From: Psychrobacter immobilis | GTDB taxonomy: Bacteria; Pseudomonadota; Gammaproteobacteria; Pseudomonadales; Moraxellaceae | Length of the DNA: 64,000 nucleotides | Direction: 5' to 3' | NCBI GenBank assembly: GCA_904846265.1 | Contig: CAJHAA010000007.1 | Location: forward strand, 78,235-142,234 | In this document: piece after piece, positions 10,058 to 20,453 of the stretch | How the letters are laid out: every line of letters begins with the position of its first letter | Numbering within the stretch: position 1 is the stretch's first letter | Notes under the pieces: model-generated | The model's database searches: none | What the model saw: the letters and a program-made list of their open reading frames with translations, nothing else | What the model was told of the DNA's origin: nothing | Made by a program: the position numbers and the translations under genes

Positions 10058-10699
10058 GACTAATATTTCCAGCGTATTACAAATGAGGCGAATGAGGCGA
10101 ATGAGATTGACTGAGGCGTTACTCGTCAGCGTTGAGCAGGTCGTCGTTAGACATCACTTATGGCGAAATTTGAACCTCGCAACAAGTCAAACCTAAGCAA
10201 TAATGATGCAATGGAAAAACTGAGCTAAATTATACCGATTTGGCTCAAAAAAAACACAGATATTTGCATCAGTAAGTCAGGATTTTGGTCTTAAACGCTA
10301 AAAGTTGTTACAAAGTTTAAAATAGCAGTAAACACCATTCGACTTAATGAAACATCATTTAATTCAATAACTAACAAGGCTCTACAGGCAAATGATAATT
10401 TTGCTTAGCAGCACAGGTGCATACTGTAACGTATTTCAGAACGTAATGGGTAAGCAATTGAGAATCAATCGTGAATTATACGGTCAATTTTGCAAATCAT
10501 GCCATCTTGGTTGATATTGTGCATCAATCAAGCGTCATGCTCTGTAAACTTAAGCCAGATGCTTTATAATAAAGCCACTATATATACATCTTAAGATAAA
10601 CCCCTTGTTTTAGTTTGTGTTAATAATTATCTATATCTAATGCTTGCCTATTTTAGCCGCATTCTACTCTAACAAAAACTGTCCTTCACTGGAGAAACT
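10058..10699. other. Divergent intergenic region mreB / gatC
   Basis: This AT-rich stretch of 642 bases must hold the promoters of mreB (leftward) and gatC (rightward). Near the mreB end is a short tandem repeat of AATGAGGCG (10082-10105, two and two-thirds copies). No convincing gene is seen. Confidence 0.7.
10542..10570 (+). promoter_or_regulatory. Candidate promoter for gatCAB
   Basis: A perfect TATAAT lies at 10565-10570 with a weak CTGTAA -35 (3 of 6 matches) 17 bases upstream. This would give a leader of roughly 120 nt before gatC. Supported only by the -10 box and position. Confidence 0.35.
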
Positions 10700-11014
10700 A
10701 TGTCACAGCAACCAGCAACGTCTGACAGCAACGTCAGCCGTGAAGAAATCCTAGAAGTTGCCAACCTTGCACGTTTGGGTGTCGATGAAAGCACAGCCGA
10801 TAGCTATGCCGACGATATTAGTAAAGTATTAAAACTTATGAATACGCTATCTAACGTGGATACTACAGGCATCAAACCCTTAGCAAACATTCATGAAGCT
10901 TGCCAAGAATTGCGGGCTGATGTGGCCAAACACGATATCAACCGCGCGCGCAATCAGTCAGTCGCCCCAGCTGTTGAAGATGGCTTATATTTGGTTCCAC
11001 AAGTGATTGAATAA
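10700..11014 (+). CDS. gatC: Asp/Glu-tRNA amidotransferase subunit C
   Basis: GatC holds GatA and GatB together in the enzyme that amidates misacylated Asp-tRNA(Asn) or Glu-tRNA(Gln). The 104-residue protein has the family core EEILEVANLARLGVDE (about 15-30) and the KPLANIHE region near residue 68. It is slightly longer than usual at the N-terminus, with a Ser/Thr-rich leader. A GGAG ribosome binding site lies just before the ATG. gatA follows after 68 bases. Confidence 0.93.
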   Translation: MSQQPATSDSNVSREEILEVANLARLGVDESTADSYADDISKVLKLMNTLSNVDTTGIKPLANIHEACQELRADVAKHDINRARNQSVAPAVEDGLYLVPQVIE

Positions 11015-11082
11015 GCAGCGCGCTGCTTTAACCGCTACTCTATTTTACTTTATGCTATTCACATTTTGACGGACGACACCTT

Positions 11083-12579
11083 ATGTCAGAACTTCATTTA
11101 TTAAGTACCCAGCAGCTTATTACGGGCTTGCAAGACAAACAATTTAGCAGCGCGGAATTAACCGAACACTATATCAAGCGCATCAATGCGTTAGATGGCA
11201 AGATAAACAGCTTTATCACTCATACTTCTGAGACAGCACGCGCGCAAGCAAAGGCAGCAGACGAGATGCGCGCACAAGGCGATCAGCGTCCATTACTTGG
11301 CGTACCGATGGCGCACAAAGACATCTTTTGTACTCAAGGTGTACTGACGACTTGTGGCTCTAAGATGCTGCATAACTTTGTCTCACCTTATAACGCTACC
11401 ATCGTTTCTAATATCGACAAAGCAGGCATGATTAGTTTAGGCAAGCTCAATATGGATGAGTTCGCGATGGGCTCAGACAACAGCAGCTCTTACTATGGCA
11501 CTGTGCAGAACCCTTGGAACCTAGAGCGCGTCCCTGGTGGTTCATCAGGTGGTAGTGCAGCAGCCGTTGCCGCTGGTTTTACTCCTGTCGCAACAGGCAG
11601 TGACACTGGCGGCTCTATCCGTCAGCCTGCCTCATTCTGCGGCTTAACGGGTATCAAGCCTACTTATGGCCGCGTCTCACGATTTGGTATGATCGCCTAT
11701 GCCTCAAGTCTGGATCAAGCGGGCAGCATGGGACGCAGCGCTAAAGATTGTGCCTATCTGCTACAGCCAATGATTGGTCACGATCCACGCGATGCGACTT
11801 CTATCAAATACGATATGCCCGACTACGTACAAGACATCAATGATGCTGAAGCCGCGGCTGATGACAAACCCTTTTCTGGCTTGCGTATTGGTGTGGCAAA
11901 AGAATACTTTAGTGCTGGACTAGACGCTGAGGTAGAAACGACCGTACGTGCTGCTCTGAAGAAATATGAAGAGCTGGGCGCGACGATTGTGGAGGTGAAT
12001 ATCACTGACCCTGAGATTACCCTTGCCACTTACTACATGCTCGCCCCTGCCGAAGCCTCATCAAACCTGTCACGCTTCGATGGCGTACGCTTTGGCTATC
12101 GCTGTGAGAATCCAACCGATCTGCTAGATCTATACACGCGTTCACGCTCTGAAGGCTTTGGTCCTGAAGTACAGCGCCGTATCTTGACCGGCACTTATGC
12201 ACTTTCGGCAGGTTACTTTGATGCGTACTATACCAAAGCACAAAAAATCCGCCGCTTAATCGTCAAAGACTTCGATGAAGCGTTTGCTAGCTGTGATGTG
12301 ATTGCCAGTCCAACCGCACCAACCGCTGCTTACAAGCTTACTGACAACCTTGATCCTGCGACGATGTACTTGGGTGACGTTTATACCATCGCGGTCAACT
12401 TAGCTGGTCTGCCCGCGCTTAGCCAACCTGTTGGTCTAACCTCAGAAGGTTTACCTATTGGCTTACAATTAATCGGTAAGCATTGGCAAGAGAGCCAATT
12501 GCTCACAACTGCGCATCTGTTCCAGCAGCATACCGACCATCATCTACAACACTCTACCATCGCAAAGGAGACGGTATAA
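11083..12579 (+). CDS. gatA: Asp/Glu-tRNA amidotransferase subunit A
   Basis: GatA is the amidase subunit that releases ammonia from glutamine. The 498-residue protein shows the complete amidase-signature Ser-cisSer-Lys triad: Lys79 (MAHKD), Ser154 (PGGSSGGS) and Ser178 ([14 protein letters not shown]). These numbers match those of characterised GatA proteins. Its TAA stop overlaps the gatB ATG by one base (TAATG), so translation is coupled. Cytoplasmic, part of the GatCAB complex. Confidence 0.97.
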   Translation: MSELHLLSTQQLITGLQDKQFSSAELTEHYIKRINALDGKINSFITHTSETARAQAKAADEMRAQGDQRPLLGVPMAHKDIFCTQGVLTTCGSKMLHNFVSPYNATIVSNIDKAGMISLGKLNMDEFAMGSDNSSSYYGTVQNPWNLERVPGGSSGGSAAAVAAGFTPVATGSDTGGSIRQPASFCGLTGIKPTYGRVSRFGMIAYASSLDQAGSMGRSAKDCAYLLQPMIGHDPRDATSIKYDMPDYVQDINDAEAAADDKPFSGLRIGVAKEYFSAGLDAEVETTVRAALKKYEELGATIVEVNITDPEITLATYYMLAPAEASSNLSRFDGVRFGYRCENPTDLLDLYTRSRSEGFGPEVQRRILTGTYALSAGYFDAYYTKAQKIRRLIVKDFDEAFASCDVIASPTAPTAAYKLTDNLDPATMYLGDVYTIAVNLAGLPALSQPVGLTSEGLPIGLQLIGKHWQESQLLTTAHLFQQHTDHHLQHSTIAKETV

Positions 12580-14105
12580 TGAGTACAGCTACTACTGATA
12601 ACAATGCCGTGCGCGAGCATGCCGTGCGTAAAGAGCTTTTCGTCGATGGTTATGAAGTGGTCATCGGCATTGAGATTCACTGCCAGCTAAATACGGAAAG
12701 TAAGATATTTTCAAGTGCGCCGACTGATTTTGGTCATGAGCCAAACAGCCAAGCCAGTATCGTCGACTTGGGTTTACCTGGCGTATTGCCAGTGCTCAAT
12801 GCTGGTGTGGTCGATCGTGCGCTAAAATTCGGTATCGGTGTCAATGCTGAACTGGGTCTGTTCAACACCTTTGACCGTAAAAACTACTTTTACCCTGATT
12901 TGCCTAAAGGCTATCAAATCACTCAGATGGCAAACCCTATCGTTGGCGAAGGCTATATCGACGTCGTGGTCAATGAAGGGGATAAGAACGAATATCCCAA
13001 ACGTATGGGTATCACCCGCGCGCATTTAGAAGAAGATGCGGGTAAATCTGTGCATGATGCCGTCGATGGTATGACGGGTGTTGACCTTAACCGTGCTGGT
13101 ACGCCTTTAATTGAAATCGTCTCTGAGCCTGATATGCGCTCTGCTCACGAAGCCCTTGCCTATATCAAAGCCATTCATCAGCTGGTCACTTGGCTTGGTA
13201 TCTCAGACGCAGTGATGGCAGAAGGCTCATTCCGCTGTGATTGTAACGTCTCTATCCGTAAGCCTGGCGCAGAATTGGGTACGCGTACTGAACTCAAAAA
13301 TCTAAACTCGTTCCGCTTTATCGAACGCGCCATCAATCGTGAAATCGAGCGTCAGATTGACATCTTAGAAGACGGTGGCCAAGTACTGCAGGCGACGATG
13401 CTTTATGATCCAGAGCGCGACGAAACTCGTGTGATGCGTACCAAAGAAGATGCCAACGACTATCGCTACTTCCCTGATCCTGACTTGCTACCAGTGCGTA
13501 TCGAGCAGCACACCGTTGATAGCATTCGTGCAGCAATGCCTGAACTACCCGTTGCTCGTCGTGCCCGTTTTGAAGAAGCGCTTGGTCTATCAGAATATGA
13601 TGCTCGTATCTTGACTGGCAGCCGTCAAATTGCCGATTATTTCGAAGCTGTGGTCGCAGAAGTTGGGCAAGCAGATGCCAAAATGGCGGGCAACTGGGTC
13701 ATGGGCGATTTGCTGGGTGCGCTAAATAAAGACGATAAAGAAATCACTGACTCCCCTATCAGCGCCAAGCAATTGGCTGGCATGCTCAAACGTATCAAAG
13801 ACGACACGCTATCTGGTAAATTGGCTAAGAAAGTTTTTAGTGCTCTATACGAGCGCGCGGGCGGCGACACAGATGATGCAGCAGATAAGATCATCGAAGA
13901 CAAAGGTCTTAAGCAAGAAACGGACACTGGTGCTATCAAGGCCATGGTAGAAGAAGTCATCGCGAAAAATGAAGCAATGGTCGAAGAGTATCGCGGCGGT
14001 AAAGAAAAAGCCTTTAACGGTCTGGTCGGTCAAGTCATGAAAGCCAGTCGCGGTAGTGCTAATCCGCAGCAAGTGAACCAAATCTTAAAAGAGCTTTTGG
14101 GTTAA
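12579..14105 (+). CDS. gatB: Asp/Glu-tRNA amidotransferase subunit B
   Basis: GatB binds the tRNA and activates the acyl group for amidation. I start at [11 protein letters not shown] (508 residues), because AAAGGAG lies just upstream and this ATG overlaps the gatA stop. A longer in-frame reading would extend into gatA without support. Diagnostic motifs are [13 protein letters not shown] (near residue 27), the Zn-related Cys in [10 protein letters not shown], and [10 protein letters not shown]. The C-terminal YqeY-like tail domain ends [11 protein letters not shown]. Full-length. Confidence 0.97.
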   Translation: MSTATTDNNAVREHAVRKELFVDGYEVVIGIEIHCQLNTESKIFSSAPTDFGHEPNSQASIVDLGLPGVLPVLNAGVVDRALKFGIGVNAELGLFNTFDRKNYFYPDLPKGYQITQMANPIVGEGYIDVVVNEGDKNEYPKRMGITRAHLEEDAGKSVHDAVDGMTGVDLNRAGTPLIEIVSEPDMRSAHEALAYIKAIHQLVTWLGISDAVMAEGSFRCDCNVSIRKPGAELGTRTELKNLNSFRFIERAINREIERQIDILEDGGQVLQATMLYDPERDETRVMRTKEDANDYRYFPDPDLLPVRIEQHTVDSIRAAMPELPVARRARFEEALGLSEYDARILTGSRQIADYFEAVVAEVGQADAKMAGNWVMGDLLGALNKDDKEITDSPISAKQLAGMLKRIKDDTLSGKLAKKVFSALYERAGGDTDDAADKIIEDKGLKQETDTGAIKAMVEEVIAKNEAMVEEYRGGKEKAFNGLVGQVMKASRGSANPQQVNQILKELLG

Positions 14106-14160
14106 GGTGAATGGCGATACGTGGAGTTGCGCAGTAGACCTTGAGCAAAATAAATAGCTC

Positions 14161-14188
14161 TTGCAATATGCGTAATTTTGCGTAAAAT
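14161..14188 (+). promoter_or_regulatory. Promoter of tRNA-Pro
   Basis: TTGCAA (14161-14166), 16 bases, then TAAAAT (14183-14188) ends 12 bases before the tRNA. The geometry fits a sigma70 promoter driving this single tRNA gene. Confidence 0.6.
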
Positions 14189-14199
14189 AGTCAGTCATT

Positions 14200-14276
14200 C
14201 GGGGCGTAGCGCAGTCTGGTAGCGCACTACACTGGGGGTGTAGTGGTCGCAGGTTCAAATCCTGCCGTTCCGACCA
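14200..14276 (+). tRNA. tRNA-Pro (anticodon GGG)
   Basis: The 77-base sequence folds as a cloverleaf. The acceptor arms CGGGGCG/CGTTCCG pair, the anticodon arm CTACA-CTGGGGG-TGTAG gives anticodon GGG, and the T arm contains GGTTCAAATCC. CCA is encoded. A protein reading on the opposite strand (containing [11 protein letters not shown]) is a well-known artefact of this tRNA. Confidence 0.97.
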
Positions 14277-14291
14277 AACATAGTAGTAAAG

Positions 14292-14331
14292 AAAAAAGCC
14301 AATCATTGTTTTCAATGGTTGGCTTTTTTTT
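14292..14331 (+). terminator. Rho-independent terminator after tRNA-Pro
   Basis: Arms of about 13 bp (AAAGCCAATCATT with AATGGTTGGCTTT) around a short loop are followed by eight T residues, reading rightward from the tRNA gene. Confidence 0.85.
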
Positions 14332-14411
14332 GATTAAAATTTGGGCAATGCCTTACAGTTGTTACTTTTAGTAGGTGTAGGTATGACATTTAAATTACTT
14401 TGATGACAAAT

Positions 14412-14873
14412 CTACAGATTACTAGCCCCTGCACAGACATCTTTGTTCAAAACCACTGTTTCTACCAAATTATCCTGATTGTCATAACTAGATAGCTTAA
14501 CCACAACATTATTAGCAGCTTGGTATTTTGCGCCATAAAAATCATTACAAAGCTCAGTCATAACCGACTCTTGGAAACTAGGCTCCATGTTCTTAAAAGC
14601 GAGTGAGCTTGAGTATAGGTCGACATGCCAGCTCATCAAGTGATTTTTACCACCCAATTTAAAATCAGGTTGCTCATTTTTAATCTTTTTATTAAACATA
14701 TGATCCATTAAGTCAAAAAAAGTAGACGCGGCTTCTAAGTCTACGTAACGGTAGTTTTCATCTACGACCTCAAACTCTTTAAAATACTTATCCATAGCAT
14801 CAAAAGCACTGGCATTGGCATTGGTAGCGAATGTAACACCCATCAGAACAGCAGTAACTAGCCATGCTTTCAT
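14412..14873 (-). CDS. Secreted protein of unknown function
   Basis: The 153-residue product starts with a clear signal peptide (MKAWLVTAVLMGVTFATNANASA), with likely cleavage after the Ala of NASA near residue 22, so it is periplasmic or secreted. The mature part is polar, with two Cys residues (TELCNDF and KDVCAG) that could form a disulphide. A GAGAGG ribosome binding site is well placed. I recognise no family. It is convergent with the tRNA-Pro unit and stands alone. Confidence 0.75.
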   Translation of the reverse strand: MKAWLVTAVLMGVTFATNANASAFDAMDKYFKEFEVVDENYRYVDLEAASTFFDLMDHMFNKKIKNEQPDFKLGGKNHLMSWHVDLYSSSLAFKNMEPSFQESVMTELCNDFYGAKYQAANNVVVKLSSYDNQDNLVETVVLNKDVCAGASNL

Positions 14874-15508
14874 AATATATTACCTCTCATAACGATCATC
14901 TTTATCTATTCAAACAATTCAAACTGTTGCTTGATTTTATTATACATATAATTACTTTTTTCATCAGAACTTGATTTTCCATTACTCTCATTACCAATAT
15001 GGCCTAGTTTCACAATTTATTTCCTCAATTTTATACTTGATAGCAGCAATACAGTATTTGTCTTCACTCACATACTCCCTACTCTCATAATTAGAAGTTT
15101 CTTTTTTATTAAATAGAGTGCACCTTCGAACCTTGTCATAGTTTAAGCTGTCATTAACCACCATAACATGATTAATTGCTTACTGAATATCTTGTGAAAT
15201 ATGCTCTTAGGGCAAAGTAGGTTTCTGTGCCATAGTCAAAGTTGCGCCCATAGACGCACAGGCAGTGGACTTATCATGCATGAAATATTTTACAGATGCT
15301 TATTTATCATAGATTATCATCTTAGTATTAATAGTAAGGCATTATCGAGCAACAATATTTGGCTTGATACAAGTTATGGATAGAATATCTTGTTATTTTC
15401 AGGCATTAGCCGACAAGTGGTCACAACATTAACATAATACGATTGACCATAGACTTTTATAGAGCGAGCCGTTAGGGTAAATGCTACACCTTTACACTGG
15501 TTTATCCT
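14874..15508. other. AT-rich intergenic region
   Basis: This 635-base stretch holds no convincing long gene. Its one suggestive item is a 57-codon leftward reading (14991-15164), annotated separately. The remainder is the upstream region of the two divergent flanking genes. Confidence 0.6.
14991..15164 (-). CDS. Possible small or relict gene, 57 residues
   Basis: Leftward from an ATG there are 57 open codons, giving a polar, basic, Cys-containing peptide (MVVNDSLNYDKVRRCTLF at its start, three Cys in total). There is no signal peptide and no strong ribosome binding site. It could be the C-terminal relict of a secreted protein in this hypothetical-rich neighbourhood, or chance. Low confidence. 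Confidence 0.2.
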   Translation of the reverse strand: MVVNDSLNYDKVRRCTLFNKKETSNYESREYVSEDKYCIAAIKYKIEEINCETRPYW

Positions 15509-16465
15509 ATGTCAGAGCCTATCGCTCAGCCCACCTCTACCCGCCCTATAGATGATGCCCCTTGGGAGCGTTACAAGCGACCTTATGTGCGTGATTTGGC
15601 TTATGCACTTGCTTGTCCTAACGTATTAACGCAGTGGATAGACTTTGCACCGCAGGAGAACACACATGCGATTTCAGTACATAGCGCCAGATTTTGGCAG
15701 GTACAATTTGAAGCGTATAAGCAACGATTAACAGAACTAGATACTACTACTGATTATCAAGAATTGACCCGTTATTTACTCAAGCGTCCAAGTCCCAATC
15801 GATTGGGGTTTCATTTTGAAGGGTTAATTTCTTTTTGGTTAGAAGATGGGTTTGCGCGTAAGTTGCATCTATACGAGACAATCGCTAATAACATACAGTT
15901 ATTTAACGGCAAGCAGACGACTGGTGAGCTGGATTTAATCTTATATAATCATGGAGAAAATCTGGTCGAGCATTGGGAGCTGGCGATTAAGTTTTTTATG
16001 GGATCAGCGCCTTTTGCTCCTGAGAACTGGGTTGGCATCAACTCCAATGACAATTTACAGCGTAAAATGACCCATATGCAAACCAAGCAGTTTCGTACCG
16101 TATGGGTAGATACTCAAAATCATGAAAAAGTCAAAATTGATAAGCGTTATGGCGTTATAAAGGGACGATTCTTTTTGCCAATTAATACCTGTAACTTTAC
16201 TTATCCGCCTTGGTTAGCACCAAGCTTTCCTATACATAAATGGTGCGATAGCACTGATATGACTAATCTTGCGACACTTGATATAAGGGCATTACGAGCC
16301 GCCCATTATATCGAATGGTTTACTAGGCGCGACTGCTATGATGGAAGACAGCCGCAGGTAGCTTGGTCAAACGACGCACTGCCTACGACAGGACTATACT
16401 TCGAAGGTTATAGTCCGATCGTCATTTATCCTGAACAGCGCGACAAAACGCATGACAAATTTTAG
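15509..16465 (+). CDS. DUF1853 family protein
   Basis: The 318-residue cytoplasmic protein matches the DUF1853 pattern as I know it. An N-terminal stretch PYVRDLAYALACPNVL is followed by RLGFHFEGLISFWLE (about residue 108) and then GELDLILYNHGENLVEHWELAIKFFMG (about 142-168), a candidate PD-(D/E)xK-like core with E-x-D and E-x-A/V-K residues. Function is unknown. The start is the first ATG of the frame and lacks an obvious ribosome binding site. Confidence 0.8.
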   Translation: MSEPIAQPTSTRPIDDAPWERYKRPYVRDLAYALACPNVLTQWIDFAPQENTHAISVHSARFWQVQFEAYKQRLTELDTTTDYQELTRYLLKRPSPNRLGFHFEGLISFWLEDGFARKLHLYETIANNIQLFNGKQTTGELDLILYNHGENLVEHWELAIKFFMGSAPFAPENWVGINSNDNLQRKMTHMQTKQFRTVWVDTQNHEKVKIDKRYGVIKGRFFLPINTCNFTYPPWLAPSFPIHKWCDSTDMTNLATLDIRALRAAHYIEWFTRRDCYDGRQPQVAWSNDALPTTGLYFEGYSPIVIYPEQRDKTHDKF

Positions 16466-16537
16466 TAACGTCCACCGCATTATATGCACATCGACGCTTT
16501 AGCCATCTGCTTTATTAACGCAATGCAATGAATCAAG

Positions 16538-17800
16538 CTACCAAGCATAGCGTCCATACAAGCTAATCTCACTGCGTTTGGCTTTTTCTGAATCGAGACT
16601 GTCGGTCAGCAATTTGATGCCAGCATAACGACTGTCTACAGCGAGACCCAATGCTTGCGTCTGCGGCTCTATCAAGCCCGTCACCGTAATGGGAAAAGCA
16701 TCATTGGACGTTTGGTAGCCTGCGGATAATTGATATAAGTCTTGAATGTCATTCACTTGACCATGTAGACCGAGCTGCCACTGACTGTCTAGCTGATGCT
16801 GAAGGCTACCTTCAACTCGCCATGGCAATGTCTGTGTGACATCGTCAGTGCTAAGCTGCCCTTCAATCGTATAGAGAGGTCTGCCGTTGACGTCATAATC
16901 CAATGCATAACGAGTGCTTGGCATGTCTTTCCAGTGCATACGTCCAAGGATATCGTAGCCACTCAGAGACAACTGCGTACTATCAGACAACTGACCTGTG
17001 AGCTGCAAATCGAGCGAATAACCATATCCCGAAGGTTTCGCGGGGTTCCAGTCTAAATTTTCTTCCCCTAAGGCTGGTTCATCATAGTAATAATCGATGT
17101 AAGCGTTGGTTTTATCCAAACTGTCTCGTATGTCTGTCACCTCATTATTTGGTAACACTCTGGTGCTTAAATTGCCAACTATCTTACCTTCTAATGCATG
17201 CAGTCCTTGCCAGAGATTGGCACGAGTCGTCAATTGCCAGTTAGGCAGGAGCTGCTGCGTCAGACCAATATTAGCACCGAATCTTTCATTGTGCTTGGCT
17301 TCCAAAAATAACGGATAAGTTTGACTGGTACTTGAGGGCTGTTTATTTTCATACTGCCAATAAACTTCGGCAGTCTCTTTGCTAAACGTCATTAAATAAT
17401 CATAACGCCAACCTAGACCGTAGCTAATCGCACTGCCCGCAGGACGAATCTCAAGCGACGTCCGACCTTGGGCATAAGCATGATCACCCGAGTTCAAAGG
17501 GGCACTCCAATCGTCTAAAAATGCTGAGATAGGCTGGGTTGGACTATGAGCCGTTGCCATCAGACTCCACTCTATCTGCGCGTTTGACTGAGCAATATGA
17601 CCGTCCAGCAACCCTGTCGCTTGGGGGTAGAAGTAAAAATTCGTGTCAGCAGCTGGTATATCTGCACTATCAGCAACCGCAGCGCGGGATATCATCATAG
17701 CGGCAATCGCTGGCGCAGTGATTAACTTGGTACGGCTGTATAAATGTGATGCTAAGCTTTTAGGTAAAAAACCATAGAGACTTGAAACGTTATATGGCAT
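16538..17800 (-). CDS. Putative outer-membrane beta-barrel protein
   Basis: From MPYNVSSLYGF the product has 420 residues. It begins with an atypically long signal region (hydrophobic LITAPAIAAMMISRAAVA, likely cut after AVA near residue 43). The rest alternates polar and aromatic/aliphatic residues in many short strands, and it ends ...LYGRYAW with a terminal aromatic residue, as barrel proteins do. I prefer this ATG over one nine codons earlier because the earlier one lies in the T run of the preceding gene's terminator. No family recognised; substrate unknown. Confidence 0.65.
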   Translation of the reverse strand: MPYNVSSLYGFLPKSLASHLYSRTKLITAPAIAAMMISRAAVADSADIPAADTNFYFYPQATGLLDGHIAQSNAQIEWSLMATAHSPTQPISAFLDDWSAPLNSGDHAYAQGRTSLEIRPAGSAISYGLGWRYDYLMTFSKETAEVYWQYENKQPSSTSQTYPLFLEAKHNERFGANIGLTQQLLPNWQLTTRANLWQGLHALEGKIVGNLSTRVLPNNEVTDIRDSLDKTNAYIDYYYDEPALGEENLDWNPAKPSGYGYSLDLQLTGQLSDSTQLSLSGYDILGRMHWKDMPSTRYALDYDVNGRPLYTIEGQLSTDDVTQTLPWRVEGSLQHQLDSQWQLGLHGQVNDIQDLYQLSAGYQTSNDAFPITVTGLIEPQTQALGLAVDSRYAGIKLLTDSLDSEKAKRSEISLYGRYAW

Positions 17801-17826
17801 AAATTTCTCACGTTTATTAGAGAGCA

Positions 17827-17859
17827 TAAAAAAGAGACAGGAATCTGTCTCTTTTTTTT
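17827..17859 (-). terminator. Rho-independent terminator of the lipoprotein gene
   Basis: AAGAGACAG and CTGTCTCTT form a tight hairpin with a four-base loop and T runs on both sides. Leftward it ends the transcript of the lipoprotein gene at 17919-19376. It directly abuts the next reading frame, which argues for separate transcription and for the later start codon there. Confidence 0.8.
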
Positions 17860-17918
17860 GTTGCTATACCTCAATCGCTACTAACAACGGTTGAGAGTCG
17901 ATGTGACACATGATTTGA

Positions 17919-19376
17919 TTATAGAATAATTAAACTATCATCAGTAAACTTGGCAGTAACTTTGCCATCATTATCCATTAAATCACCGTAGTCTTTACCG
18001 TTAACCATGATATCGCCAAGCTTACCCATTTTATCTTTAATAAAATCACCATTGGCATCAACATTTAACTTGATCGACGCTTTATTTTGCTCAACGGTAA
18101 ACTGGGTGCTAACCACATCATAGTTATTATCTAAGCTTGACTTACCTGTTACAAATAGCTTCTTACCCTCTACGCTAGCAGTCAGACCTTGTAGCTCAAT
18201 AACATTACGAGCAGTACGTTTAAGATTGGCTTGGAAATCAAGTGGAATCGTTGTTGCGCCCTGTTTAGTTACCTTGCCTTTAAGCGCCAATACTATTTCC
18301 ATACCTACGTATTTATTGGCGGCCTCTTCGATATCACCGACTTCATCGATTATGATAAATTTCTTTATATCAGCGTCATTGGCAGTCGCGTTCAGTGTAA
18401 TCTCTACATCAGTCATCGGTTTTTGCTTGGTCATCTTGCCCGTTATAGCAAACTTATAAGGGATTGTTCTAACCACCAGACTGTTATCTGCCAGCTTTCT
18501 GCTGACATCCAGTGCGGCAAATTCAAAATCTTTTGCTTCAATCACGCTATCATTAGCCGTCAACTTCAGACTGCTTAATTTGATGACCGCCTTTTCTAGC
18601 GTGATGCCTTCTCTATTTGCGTCATTGATATCAAACTCATCATTGACCACGACTTTATCACTGAATTGACCACTGACTGTTGCGCCTTTAGTACTTGAGT
18701 TGAGAGTAACGGTATCAGTGCCAGTGCCAATTTCAATACTCTTGAAACCCAAGCTACCGTTAAAGTTATCTGTACTGGTGTTTGAGCTTAGCGCATCTTC
18801 AAAACCATCAAATGCTACCTTAAAATTGTCTTGATTGACGACAACAGGTCCGTACAAACCTGTTTGCGGGTTATACACATAATCGTATTCTTCAATATCA
18901 ACCTTGGTGCTACCAGTTAAGGTAAACTTCCCATCAGCATTTAGCGTCGCTAAAAAGTCTTTTTCTGGGGTCAAGACTATATTTCCCAATGCCGTTTCAA
19001 ACTCTTCATCATTAGCCAGTGCAGTAATGTCAGCTGCCGTGAGCTGTGATACATCATTCTCTTCCATATAGTATTTTAGATCACTTGGGATATCGAAGGT
19101 ATAACCCAGACGTGTATCTTGCTTTTCTGTAAGGATATCACTTACATCTTCGTAAGCATCTGTAACCGCTTTATTGTCACTGACAAACAGCTTGGCGGTA
19201 CGAATCATCTCTTTCGCTTGCTCGATCTCAGACAAACTATTATCGACAGGCGGCTTAACTGGCACATCTGGCGTATTAGTACCATTACCAGAAGAAGAAT
19301 TATTGTTGTCATCACCACAGCCTGCTAACGCTAACGTGCTGGCTAACGCTAATGCGCTCAATTTAAAAAATTTCAT
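17919..19376 (-). CDS. Large lipoprotein of unknown function
   Basis: The 485-residue protein has a textbook lipoprotein signal: MKFFKLSALALASTLALAGC with the lipobox LALAGC (Cys20). A Asp/Asn/Ser/Gly/Pro-rich linker follows. The mature chain is rich in Asp, Thr and Val and appears beta-strand-like, with repeated phrases such as ITLEKAVIKLSSLKLTANDS and ANLKRTARNVIELQGL. That resembles envelope proteins of the DUF945/YdgA kind, but I cannot assign it. AAAGGA lies eight bases before the ATG. Single-gene transcript with its own terminator. Confidence 0.75.
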   Translation of the reverse strand: MKFFKLSALALASTLALAGCGDDNNNSSSGNGTNTPDVPVKPPVDNSLSEIEQAKEMIRTAKLFVSDNKAVTDAYEDVSDILTEKQDTRLGYTFDIPSDLKYYMEENDVSQLTAADITALANDEEFETALGNIVLTPEKDFLATLNADGKFTLTGSTKVDIEEYDYVYNPQTGLYGPVVVNQDNFKVAFDGFEDALSSNTSTDNFNGSLGFKSIEIGTGTDTVTLNSSTKGATVSGQFSDKVVVNDEFDINDANREGITLEKAVIKLSSLKLTANDSVIEAKDFEFAALDVSRKLADNSLVVRTIPYKFAITGKMTKQKPMTDVEITLNATANDADIKKFIIIDEVGDIEEAANKYVGMEIVLALKGKVTKQGATTIPLDFQANLKRTARNVIELQGLTASVEGKKLFVTGKSSLDNNYDVVSTQFTVEQNKASIKLNVDANGDFIKDKMGKLGDIMVNGKDYGDLMDNDGKVTAKFTDDSLIIL

Positions 19377-19624
19377 AACACAGTCCTTTATAGAGTAATT
19401 TTAAAAACGAGAAGCACCAAAATCTTTATCCAATTAAGCATATAATGCCTCAATTCAGAAAAGCGCCTCTTAATTTAGAAAACTTAAGTTTGCTTTAAAA
19501 TAAAATAATAATACTCTTATTTAAACAACTTATCTATAAAGTAAACGAATATAACAGCAATGTTACACAAAAAAATAAATGCCGTTGTTGCGACTAATCT
19601 TGACTGCCCGCCAAAGATACTTTA

Positions 19625-20155
19625 TCAATAATTTTCAATCACTTGCATCAGCTCGTACCTGAGCATATCTGCGCTTGGCATGCGCTCAGCGTGAAAGCGC
19701 ACAATAGCAATACCGGCACTAGCAAGGGCTTTGTCTTTTTTGTCATCCGCCTTTTGACGCGCTTTACTCGTGTGTGTCCAATCATCAAGCTCGATAGCAA
19801 CCAGCGTGGTCTGCGCATCAATATCCACAATCACATAATCGACGCTTTGACGGCAGATACGATTGAACCAAAAACTACGCTCGGAGGCCTCACTGCTATT
19901 GCCTTCGATAATGCGTGACAGTTGAACTTGAACGAAAATATGATATTCCGGCAACGCACTTTTTAGCTTATTAAAGAAAATGACTTCCGTATCCGTCATA
20001 ATCGGCATCGGCGCAAACGGCCAAATAGCCAACTCATCACCGCGTACTGGCTTTGGATCAGGTTCAATAACTGGAGGTCTTTTCAACAGCTTTGGTACGG
20101 TAATCAGCCCTAAAAACCCAACGGCCAATATTAAAAATATAACACCAAATGACAT
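19625..20155 (-). CDS. DUF2726 protein with N-terminal membrane anchor
   Basis: The 176-residue protein has a membrane segment at residues 2-22 (SFGVIFLILAVGFLGLITV), then a DUF2726-type domain: TDTEVIFFNKLKSALPEYHIF, the DYVIVD region near residue 118, and VAIELDDWTHTSKARQKAD. This is a PD-(D/E)xK-like nuclease-fold arrangement (Asp, Glu, then charged residues). DUF2726 occurs in several topoisomerase- or helicase-linked proteins; the role of membrane-anchored versions is unknown. AAGGTAAA precedes the ATG. Confidence 0.8.
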   Translation of the reverse strand: MSFGVIFLILAVGFLGLITVPKLLKRPPVIEPDPKPVRGDELAIWPFAPMPIMTDTEVIFFNKLKSALPEYHIFVQVQLSRIIEGNSSEASERSFWFNRICRQSVDYVIVDIDAQTTLVAIELDDWTHTSKARQKADDKKDKALASAGIAIVRFHAERMPSADMLRYELMQVIENY

Positions 20156-20331
20156 GGTTTTACCTTATACATGATTAAGGCAGCCAAATATGTATGACGA
20201 CTTCCATAAAGTGACATACATACTCAACTGCGACAGGGCAGCCCTTATAGGCTGACCCGTTATACAGAAAAAATCAGGGGCAGTCGGCGCACATCGTAGC
20301 TAAGCTTACGCCAATCAGCAAACACTAAAAC

Positions 20332-20359
20332 AAAAAACACGACAATAAATGTCGTGTTT
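20332..20359 (-). terminator. Terminator after the LysM-SPOR gene
   Basis: Leftward, AAACACGAC and GTCGTGTTT pair around a seven-base loop and the stem is followed by a run of T residues. It lies about 95 bases beyond the stop of the LysM-SPOR gene. Confidence 0.75.
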
Positions 20360-20453
20360 GAATAAAACTCAGATAAAACAATAAAATCTAACAAAGACTC
20401 TGCTGTTTATTTAGCAATAACAGTCATCCGATTATCGTGATTTTAATGCTATT

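Noticed and set aside
12483..12578. Longer GatB starting within gatA
   Set aside because: The ATG at 12579 has an AAAGGAG site and overlaps the gatA stop; the upstream part is gatA in another frame.
14085..14315. 76-codon leftward frame over tRNA-Pro
   Set aside because: It is the well-known artefact ([11 protein letters not shown] type) produced by reading tRNA-Pro on the opposite strand.
15201..15383. 60-codon rightward frame between the hypothetical gene and DUF1853
   Set aside because: No ribosome binding site, random composition, no membrane or signal character.
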